Positions 1 through 4,272 of a DNA stretch of 7,056 nt are shown piece by piece. Origin of the DNA: Defluviitaleaceae bacterium. GTDB taxonomy: Bacteria > Bacillota > Clostridia > Lachnospirales > WRAA01. Where the stretch lies: positions 1 to 7,056 of the forward strand of contig WRAA01000106.1 of assembly GCA_009780445.1 (NCBI GenBank). Reading direction: 5' to 3'. A program made the translations under genes and the position numbers. How positions within the stretch are numbered: the first letter of the stretch is position 1; each line of letters starts with the position of its first letter. Below the pieces are notes generated by a model. It did no database searches. It was not told where the DNA came from and saw only the letters and a list, made by a program, of their open reading frames with translations.

Positions 1-483
1 AGCGTTAGCACCAGCGGTTCTGAGAGCCGGAGCAGTGGCGGCTGTAGCATGGAGAAAAGCCGCCGAAATAGCAGTTTGGCGAAGTTCAGTCCAACCCGGG
101 TCTCTTGCTTGACCCGCCTGGGCGTGAGTAGCTTCGTAAACAAGCGGCTGCAGCGCGTTGTTTGCCGCGCGGAAGAACCACTCCGCGTTGCTAAGTTCAA
201 GCCTGAATGCGTCGCCGACGTTCACGGGACCTGTAAGTGCAAGTTCGAAGTAACCGGATCTGATGGCGTATGCGGTATGCGTACCTCCACCCATGTTGCC
301 CGGCAGCCGCGCATGGAGTGCGTCACTCGCTTCCAGCTCCACGAACACGGCATTGTTCGGCACGACAGAACCCGGCACGCCGGAGAATCTGTTTTGCGAA
401 GAAGCGTGAACTTCTGTGGCTGTGAAAGGCAGTGCAGACAGAGCCATAACAGCGGCCATTAAAAGAGATAATTTTCTCTTCAT
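1..483 (-). CDS. Secreted/surface protein, N-terminal part (gene runs off left edge)
   Basis: The start is the ATG at 483-481, with a strong ribosome binding site (AAGGAGG) 8-9 bases upstream. The frame is open for 161 codons to the window edge, so the C-terminus is missing. Residues 1-27 form a clear signal peptide: a basic start (MKRK), a hydrophobic core rich in Leu, Ala and Met, and a likely cleavage site after VHA, before SSQNRF. The visible mature part (28-161) is rich in Ala, Asn and Thr. It contains a stretch around FELALTGPVNVGDAFRLELS followed by NAEWFF, reminiscent of large S-layer-like or 'copper amine oxidase N-terminal domain' proteins of Clostridia and Negativicutes. That resemblance is an impression, not a family assignment. 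There is no lipobox cysteine, and no anchor can be seen in this part. Two promoters, two WalR-type boxes and a long leader lie upstream, which points to tight regulation. Export is well supported; the function is unknown. Confidence 0.8.
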   Translation of the reverse strand, partial: MKRKLSLLMAAVMALSALPFTATEVHASSQNRFSGVPGSVVPNNAVFVELEASDALHARLPGNMGGGTHTAYAIRSGYFELALTGPVNVGDAFRLELSNAEWFFRAANNALQPLVYEATHAQAGQARDPGWTELRQTAISAAFLHATAATAPALRTAGANA

Positions 484-686
484 TCCTCTTTCCTCCTTAA
501 AGATTGAGTTTTGAGATATCGCACAGTACACCGCGGCCGCTTGGCTGCCGTTTCCCTGTCTTTGGCGGGTTTGGGCGGGCTTTTGCGGTTTGCCTGACGC
601 GTTGGTGGTGTGGCGGCAAGTTTTGGTGTGCGTTGCGTTCCGCTTGGCTGTCTGGTTTGTTACGCCTTGCGTGTATCTCAAATAAC
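484..686 (-). promoter_or_regulatory. Long C/A-rich untranslated leader of the surface-protein gene
   Basis: This lies between the inferred start of transcription from the proximal promoter (about 686) and the ATG at 483. Read as RNA (minus strand), positions 660-541 contain only 3 U and 24 G in 120 nt, so 93 of 120 are A or C. No coding ORF with a ribosome binding site is visible. The short frames here give low-complexity peptides with no recognisable family. Two internal repeats stand out. CCGCTTGGCTG (plus-strand reading) occurs directly repeated at 537-547 and 640-650. TGAGATA at 512-518 is inverted as TATCTCA at 674-680, so the two ends of the leader could pair. The leader may be an unstructured stabilising or translation-enhancing 5' UTR, or a Rho loading region. 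I recognise no riboswitch class. Confidence 0.5.
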
Positions 687-692
687 AAAGGT

Positions 693-721
693 ATTATAGC
701 ATTGCACAATTTTTCCGTCAA
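693..721 (-). promoter_or_regulatory. Proximal promoter P1 of the surface-protein gene
   Basis: On the minus strand the -35 element is TTGACG (721-716), followed by exactly 17 bases and a perfect -10 TATAAT (698-693). TGC directly before the -10 makes it an extended -10 promoter. This is a textbook sigma-A arrangement. The expected transcription start is near 686, about 200 nt before the ATG at 483. A WalR-type box lies 14 bases upstream of the -35 element. Confidence 0.85.
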
Positions 722-735
722 GCTAAACGGCCAGA

Positions 736-752
736 TGTAATTCAAGTGTAAT
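736..752 (+). promoter_or_regulatory. WalR-type box 1 (TGTAAT-N5-TGTAAT)
   Basis: The plus strand reads TGTAAT, then TCAAG, then TGTAAT. This matches the published WalR/YycF consensus TGTWAH-N5-TGTWAH at every defined position. It sits 14 bases upstream of the P1 -35 element, and its motif reads opposite to the direction of transcription. A position upstream of -35 fits activation rather than blocking. The walR-like gene next door makes WalR the obvious candidate, but binding is inferred. Confidence 0.65.
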
Positions 753-836
753 ATACAGGGGCTTGGAGATTTGGATATCACTTGGGCTTACACCGCGCAG
801 AGTAACGTGTCGGCAAAATTTGCAATTACACCAGAA

Positions 837-865
837 AATATAGCACAATTTCCCGGTGGTTTCAA
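837..865 (-). promoter_or_regulatory. Distal promoter P2 of the surface-protein gene
   Basis: On the minus strand the -35 element is TTGAAA (865-860, 5 of 6 consensus bases), followed by 17 bases and -10 TATATT (842-837, 5 of 6). TGC before the -10 again gives an extended -10. Spacing and architecture match P1, exactly 144 bp further upstream. Transcripts from here would carry a leader of about 350 nt. No gene intervenes before the ATG at 483. Confidence 0.7.
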
Positions 866-880
866 GTTGTGTTTTCAAAC

Positions 881-897
881 TGTAACAGACATGTAAT
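881..897 (+). promoter_or_regulatory. WalR-type box 2 (TGTAAC-N5-TGTAAT)
   Basis: The plus strand reads TGTAAC, AGACA, TGTAAT, again a full match to TGTWAH-N5-TGTWAH. It lies 15 bases upstream of the P2 -35 element, in the same orientation and almost the same spacing as box 1 relative to P1. I found no other paired copies by reading the window. Single TGTAAY hexamers occur elsewhere without a partner. Confidence 0.65.
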
Positions 898-919
898 ATT
901 CGGCGCGTGCTGTATCTGT

Positions 920-967
920 CTTAGCACCAAGCCAATTCCCATAGAATAGTGGTTGTGGCTTGCTAAG
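920..967. terminator. Imperfect hairpin downstream of walR, possible transcript end
   Basis: The plus strand has CTTAGC-acc-AAGCCA (920-934) and the complementary TGGCTT-GCTAAG (956-967), giving a 12-bp stem with a 3-base bulge and a loop of about 21 bases. It lies 32 bases past the walR stop. In the walR (minus) direction no U-run follows. In the plus direction it is followed by TATTATTTC, but no plus-strand gene precedes it. It may protect the 3' end of the walR mRNA or act as a weak terminator. It separates the walR operon from P2. Confidence 0.35.
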
Positions 968-998
968 TATTATTTCAAGCTTTCGCGAATTTATACCG

Positions 999-1718
999 TC
1001 ATTCGTCATTGGGTTCGTTGTTGTCGTGCGCTTCGTTAAAGTAGTAGCCCACGCCGCGCTTTGTTAGTATGTAGCGCGGTTTGTCTGGGTTGTCCTCTAT
1101 TTTGGCGCGCAGGCGGCGTATTGTAACGTCCACGGTGCGCACATCTCCGAAATATTCGTAGCCCCAGACCTTCTCGAGCAGAGCCTCGCGCGAAAACACC
1201 TGGGTCTTTGCGGCGGAGAGGAACTTTATCAGCTCGAACTCGCGGCGTGTGAGGTTGATGCTCTCTCCCCGGCGTGTCACTTCATAACGGCCGATGTCGA
1301 TGCTTATTTCGCCGAAGGTCAGCGTTTGCGGGGCGTCGGCCGCGGCCGCGGGGGTGTCCCGTTTGCGCATATTGGCCTTCACCCGCGCCATCAGCTCGCG
1401 CACGCCGAAGGGCTTCGTAACATAGTCGTCCGCGCCCAGGCCAAGGCCCAGCACCTTGTCGATCTCCTCCGCGCGTGCCGTCAGCATGATTATCGGCACC
1501 TGGCTGCGCTCGCGGATCTTGCGGCAGACCTCGAAGCCGTCCAGCTTCGGCATCATTATGTCAAGCAGCACCAGCTCCGGGTTCTCTGTCAGCGCAAGCT
1601 CCAGCCCCGCCTTGCCGTCATGCGCCGTTATCACGCCATAACCTTCCTTCTTCAAGTTATAAGTTATCAGGTCCACAATGTTCTTCTCGTCGTCCACTAC
1701 CAACACCTTGCGGCTCAT
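999..1718 (-). CDS. walR: WalR/YycF-like response regulator (OmpR/PhoB family)
   Basis: This is a 239-residue two-component response regulator. Residues 1-120 are a receiver domain with the acidic pair D9-D10, phosphoacceptor D53 (in LLDIMMP), T80 and K102 (TKPF), so all key residues are intact. A short Ala-rich linker follows at about 122-130. Residues 130-228 form an OmpR-type winged helix with VWGYEYFGDVRTVDVTIRRL and the wing ending RGVGYYF. That DNA-binding helix is nearly the signature of WalR (YycF), the cell-wall regulator of Firmicutes. The receiver domain also begins in WalR style (KVLVVDDEKNIVD). PhoP is a less likely alternative. The start at 1718 is chosen for AGGAGG six bases upstream and for the family's normal N-terminus; an in-frame ATG at 1862 would add 48 unrelated residues. 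The stop of the preceding toxin gene overlaps this ribosome binding site. No kinase gene follows, unlike the usual walRK order. Confidence 0.9.
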   Translation of the reverse strand: MSRKVLVVDDEKNIVDLITYNLKKEGYGVITAHDGKAGLELALTENPELVLLDIMMPKLDGFEVCRKIRERSQVPIIMLTARAEEIDKVLGLGLGADDYVTKPFGVRELMARVKANMRKRDTPAAAADAPQTLTFGEISIDIGRYEVTRRGESINLTRREFELIKFLSAAKTQVFSREALLEKVWGYEYFGDVRTVDVTIRRLRAKIEDNPDKPRYILTKRGVGYYFNEAHDNNEPNDE

Positions 1719-1728
1719 TTTCTGCCTC

Positions 1729-2103
1729 CTAATCTGCCTCCGTATCATCTTCTGGTTCTGTATCATCTTCCGCGGCAACACCGGCCAGCCCGCCCAAGTG
1801 CCGTGTAATATCGCTACTGCCGTACAGCACACGCACGATCTCCACAACATTGCTGGTTTCAAGCGTGCGGTATACTATCAGGTAGTTGCCCACCGGCAGC
1901 ATCCGCACACCTATAAAGCGCGGCGATATGTCATCACACAAGCGATATCGTTTGGGCATAATTTCCAGAGACTTGACTGCGCGCCCTATCTTATTAACCT
2001 GCCTATCGGCTGTTTCCGGCATAAGCAGTACTTGCGCAATATAATCTTCTATGCCTTTCAGATCTCGCTTCGCACCTTTCGTCATATTGACCTGCCACCT
2101 CAT
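1729..2103 (-). CDS. RelE/ParE family toxin, intact copy (T1)
   Basis: A 124-residue type II toxin of the RelE/ParE fold. It begins MRWQVNMTKGAKRDL, has a helical part with MPETADRQV, then RMLPVGNYLIVY and the family's C-terminal strand EIVRVLYGSSDI. Such toxins either cleave mRNA on the ribosome (RelE) or poison gyrase (ParE); the sequence does not decide which. The start is the ATG at 2103, whose ATGA overlaps the stop of the antitoxin gene by 4 bases. An in-frame ATG at 2154 lies inside the antitoxin gene and is less likely. After the normal end of the fold (about residue 104) there is an extra tail ending in EDDTEPEDDTEAD, encoded by an 18-bp tandem repeat. The stop TAG is part of the walR ribosome binding site. 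It is a paralogue of the broken toxin at 2385-2730 (about 49 of 79 residues identical by hand alignment). Confidence 0.8.
   Translation of the reverse strand: MRWQVNMTKGAKRDLKGIEDYIAQVLLMPETADRQVNKIGRAVKSLEIMPKRYRLCDDISPRFIGVRMLPVGNYLIVYRTLETSNVVEIVRVLYGSSDITRHLGGLAGVAAEDDTEPEDDTEAD
1735..1770 (-). repeat. Two 18-bp tandem repeats encoding the acidic toxin tail
   Basis: On the minus strand GAAGATGATACAGAACCA is followed directly by GAAGATGATACGGAGGCA, encoding EDDTEP and EDDTEA. The copies differ at four positions. The end of the second copy contains GGAGGCAGA, which recurs 12 bases later as the real walR ribosome binding site. Expansion by replication slippage is likely. Confidence 0.75.
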
Positions 2104-2327
2104 GTACGACGCCTCTTTCGTCTTTCCAATATCTCCCTCTCTACCTCCTTCCACGGTGTAACCCTGCCGGCATCCGCGTCATCCAAGCCTTTCATTATCT
2201 CGGCAATCAGCTCTTCCTTCGTGAAAGGGTCAAAGCCGAACGGTTTCTTGTACTTCACCTCCGCGCCCTGCGAATCATCCTCCAACACGCGTTCTGTCTC
2301 CGCGTACACATTTTCTTCTCTCAACAT
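2100..2327 (-). CDS. Antitoxin paralogue lacking the DNA-binding domain (A1)
   Basis: A 75-residue protein. Residues 29-66 (PFGFDPFTKEELIAEI through EREI) match the toxin-binding C-terminal half of the RelB/DinJ-like antitoxin at 2690-3031, with about 23 of 38 positions identical by hand. The N-terminal ribbon-helix-helix of that relative (about 55 residues) is absent. In its place are 28 acidic, unrelated residues (MLREENVYAETERVLEDDSQ and on). The C-terminus is very basic (ERRKRRRT). The ATG at 2327 has GGGG 8 bases upstream; an in-frame ATG at 2366 would add 13 residues but has poorer ribosome-binding spacing. The stop overlaps the toxin start (ATGA). It could still neutralise T1 but should not bind an operator by itself. 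Whether it is functional is uncertain. Confidence 0.7.
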   Translation of the reverse strand: MLREENVYAETERVLEDDSQGAEVKYKKPFGFDPFTKEELIAEIMKGLDDADAGRVTPWKEVEREILERRKRRRT

Positions 2328-2384
2328 GCGTTCATCCCCTTTGCGCAAGCATCTTCCTGCAAACATTTTCCTAATTCAGCGTCA

Positions 2385-2730
2385 TCATCGGCGTCCGCAT
2401 CTAATGTCGCCCGACACGCCCAAGTTCCGCGCTATATCGCTCCCGCCGTACAGCACGCGCACAACCTCCACAACGTTGCCAGCTTCGTTTAGGTGATAGA
2501 GTATCACGTAGTTGTCTACTGGCAGCATCCTCATGCCATCGTACTTCGGTGGCGCGTCGTCGTACAGCCTGAAACGCATCGGCATTATATCCAGTGAGTC
2601 GGCGGCATTACGTATTCTTTTGACCTGCCTTGCGGCGGTTTCGGGCATACGCAGTATTTTTGATATATACCGTCCTAATCCCGCGCAGATCACGCCTCGC
2701 GCCTTCCGACATATTGACTTTCCATCTCAT
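2385..2730 (-). pseudogene. RelE/ParE family toxin with a +1 frameshift (T2)
   Basis: The reading frame from the ATG at 2730 (GGGAG 5 bases upstream) encodes MRWKVNMSEGARRDLRGI, clearly the start of the T1 paralogue. After that the homology moves to another frame: from about 2669 it continues as YISKILRMPETAARQVKRI and on to VEVVRVLYGGSDIARNLG, ending at 2385. The spacer between the two parts is 7 bases (AGGACGG, 2676-2670) where T1 has 6 (GAAGAT), so one base appears to be inserted. Unshifted, the N-terminal frame stops after about 40 codons. Alternatively, a GTG at 2693, whose GTGA overlaps the antitoxin stop, would give a 102-residue protein without the first strand and helix. I judge it a broken toxin, unless a sequencing error or frameshifting is involved. 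Confidence 0.65.
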
Positions 2731-3031
2731 TGTTCTCCCACTCTTCCATCTCCCGGTTGATTTCCTCCATTGACACTACCCTGCCCGCCTCTATGTCCTC
2801 CATGCCCTTGATAATTTCGGCGTGAAGCTCCTCCCTGGTTACAGGATCGAAGCCGAACGGCCTCTCGCACGGCAAGGTTACATCAAACGGGATACCGTCG
2901 CGCATAACGATCTGGCGCAGGAACATGTTGATGGCGATGTTTAGGGGAATGCCCAAGCGGTCAAGCACCTCTTTTGCTTCTTCCTTGAGTTTCGGTTCTA
3001 AATTTGCGTAGTTGCCGGCTGTTTCTGACAT
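2690..3031 (-). CDS. relB: RelB/DinJ family antitoxin (A2)
   Basis: A 113-residue type II antitoxin. Residues 8-52 form the ribbon-helix-helix DNA-binding and dimerisation domain with the DinJ/RelB pattern: LKEEAKEVLDRLGIPLNIAI, then NMFLRQIVMRDGIPFDV. The C-terminal half (58 onward, PFGFDPVTREELHAEI) should wrap around the toxin. The start at 3031 has GGGAGG seven bases upstream. The frame is open far beyond this upstream, but that extension lies antisense to the oxidoreductase gene and is not real. The last 13 or so residues are read from DNA that also encodes the toxin N-terminus in another frame, a 41-base overlap. It is the first gene of the apparent toxin-antitoxin and walR operon. By analogy with RelB proteins it should bind its own promoter and repress it, alone or with toxin. 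Confidence 0.85.
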   Translation of the reverse strand: MSETAGNYANLEPKLKEEAKEVLDRLGIPLNIAINMFLRQIVMRDGIPFDVTLPCERPFGFDPVTREELHAEIIKGMEDIEAGRVVSMEEINREMEEWENNEMESQYVGRREA

Positions 3032-3052
3032 GCTATCGCCTCCCTTTCGTTC

Positions 3053-3081
3053 ATTATACCCCGCAACACCAACAATAGCAA
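3053..3081 (-). promoter_or_regulatory. Promoter of the toxin-antitoxin and walR operon
   Basis: On the minus strand the -35 element TTGCTA (3081-3076) is followed by 17 bases and a perfect -10 TATAAT (3058-3053). Transcription should start near 3046, only about 15 bases before the ATG at 3031, so the GGGAGG ribosome binding site lies almost at the 5' end. I see no clean palindromic operator. The 126-bp spacer also carries the upstream region of the divergent oxidoreductase genes, for which I found no convincing -35/-10 pair. Confidence 0.75.
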
Positions 3082-3157
3082 TCCATTTGCGTATATTTTG
3101 CCGGCCTGTGCTAACAATATGCGGGAATGGCAATTTGATGATACGAGGGAGGCACAC

Positions 3158-4231
3158 ATGCAAGCAATATCTTTGCCGCAAGTTAACGGCTATGGTTATT
3201 ACGAGATCCGGCTGGAGTCCATCGGCGGGCTTGGCGCGAATCTTTCGGGCAAGATTTTGGGCGAGGTTTCGCTGCGGCTGGGGCTGAACTGCTCCAGCTT
3301 TTCCAGCTATGGGTCGGAGAAGCGCGGCTCCCCCGTGAAGGCGTTTGTGCGTTATGCCGCGCCGGAAACTCCGATACGCGTCAACAGCCCTGTGGAGATG
3401 CCGCACCTGCTCGGCCTGTTCCACGAGAGGCTGGCGGGCAAGCTGCCCGTGATGGCCGGCGCGACAGAGGCCACCACCGTGGTCGTGAATTCCGCGCAGG
3501 AACCCGACGCCGTGCGCGAGATGCTGCGGATGCACGCCGGCACCCTTGTCTGCGTGGACGCACAGGCTATCGCCGCGCAGGCCAAGACCCGCGTGAACAT
3601 GGTCATGCTGGGCGCGTTGGCCAAGGCCTCCGGCTTTATCCCGCAGGACGCGCTGGAACACGCCGTGAGCGAGACCCTGGGCGTGAAGTATCCGCAAGCC
3701 CTGCAGGGCAACCTGGACGGCATACGCCAGGGCTACGAGGCCGCCGCCGGCCGCAAGCTGGAGCCGGACGGCCGCTTCCCGCTCGTGCCTTATGCCGAGC
3801 CGCAGACCCACTGGGGCTGGAAGAACGCGCCAATCGGAGGCGTGGTGCCTGTCTACGGCTCCACGGTGAAGAACGACCTCACGGCATCCCGCGAGGGCTA
3901 CATCCCCGTGTTCAAGCGCGAAACCTGCATACACTGCGGCATGTGCGACATCACCTGCCCGGACATGGTGTTCCAGTTTGCGCGGGGCGAATACAAGGGC
4001 AAGCCGCGCATGATGAACCAAGGCCCGGACTATCACCACTGCAAGGGCTGTCTGCGCTGCTGCAAGATCTGCCCCACAGACGCCCTTACCACAGGCAACG
4101 AGCGCGAACACGATATATGGGCGAACCATGTCCGCAACCGGGATCTGATCGTCAAGCAGATGCAGTTCGAGGACGCCGGCACAAATTCGTACATGGAATC
4201 GGAATCGGCCACAGTTAACGAACTTTATTAG
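3158..4231 (+). CDS. 2-oxoacid:ferredoxin oxidoreductase, fused gamma and delta subunits
   Basis: A 357-residue protein joining two subunits that are separate in the classical four-subunit enzyme. Residues 16-190 are the gamma (POR catalytic) domain, with ESIGGLGANLSGKILGEV near the start and YGSEKRGSPVKAFVRY, the family's RG-P-V pattern. Residues 250-310 are a delta-type two-cluster ferredoxin: C257-x2-C260-x2-C263-x3-C267-P and C295-x2-C298-x2-C301-x3-C305-P, with an extra C302. These would hold two [4Fe-4S] clusters that pass electrons from the catalytic core to ferredoxin. A tail of about 50 residues follows. The start at 3158 has GGGAGG six bases upstream; an in-frame ATG at 3098 lacks such a site and would add 20 unrelated residues. 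The next gene supplies alpha and beta. The Por-like gamma motifs favour pyruvate or a branched-chain 2-oxoacid; the substrate is not proven. Confidence 0.88.
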   Translation: MQAISLPQVNGYGYYEIRLESIGGLGANLSGKILGEVSLRLGLNCSSFSSYGSEKRGSPVKAFVRYAAPETPIRVNSPVEMPHLLGLFHERLAGKLPVMAGATEATTVVVNSAQEPDAVREMLRMHAGTLVCVDAQAIAAQAKTRVNMVMLGALAKASGFIPQDALEHAVSETLGVKYPQALQGNLDGIRQGYEAAAGRKLEPDGRFPLVPYAEPQTHWGWKNAPIGGVVPVYGSTVKNDLTASREGYIPVFKRETCIHCGMCDITCPDMVFQFARGEYKGKPRMMNQGPDYHHCKGCLRCCKICPTDALTTGNEREHDIWANHVRNRDLIVKQMQFEDAGTNSYMESESATVNELY

Positions 4232-4233
4232 TC

Positions 4234-4258
4234 GCGGTTCCGCTTCAAGCGGAACTGC
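4234..4258 (+). other. Intercistronic hairpin between the oxidoreductase genes
   Basis: An 11-bp stem (4234-4244 with 4248-4258, one G-U pair) with a 3-base loop starts 3 bases after the stop at 4231. It ends 3 bases before the AGGAGG ribosome binding site (4262-4267). No U-run follows, so it is unlikely to be a terminator. It could tune mRNA stability or translation of the second gene, whose ribosome binding site it nearly touches. Confidence 0.7.
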
Positions 4259-4272
4259 TACAGGAGGCGCAC

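Noticed and set aside
49..462. Plus-strand frame of 137 codons opposite the surface-protein gene
   Set aside because: There is no ribosome binding site and the composition is odd (Cys and Arg-rich). The minus frame has a ribosome binding site and a clear signal peptide.
531..540. GC palindrome GCGGCCGC in the leader
   Set aside because: A short self-complementary GC-rich run expected by chance at this composition; no second copy or spacing pattern.
497..781. Small frames on both strands in the leader region (minus 497-781, plus 504-740)
   Set aside because: No ribosome binding sites, low-complexity translations, and they overlap the promoter and leader elements, which explain the sequence better.
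1678..2496. Plus-strand frame of 272 codons
   Set aside because: It is antisense to walR and the toxin-antitoxin genes, with no family features and no ribosome binding site.
3086..3119. Possible promoter for the oxidoreductase genes (TTTGCG or TTGCGT with TAACAAT)
   Set aside because: No spacing gives an acceptable -10. A promoter must exist in or near the 126-bp spacer, but I cannot place it.
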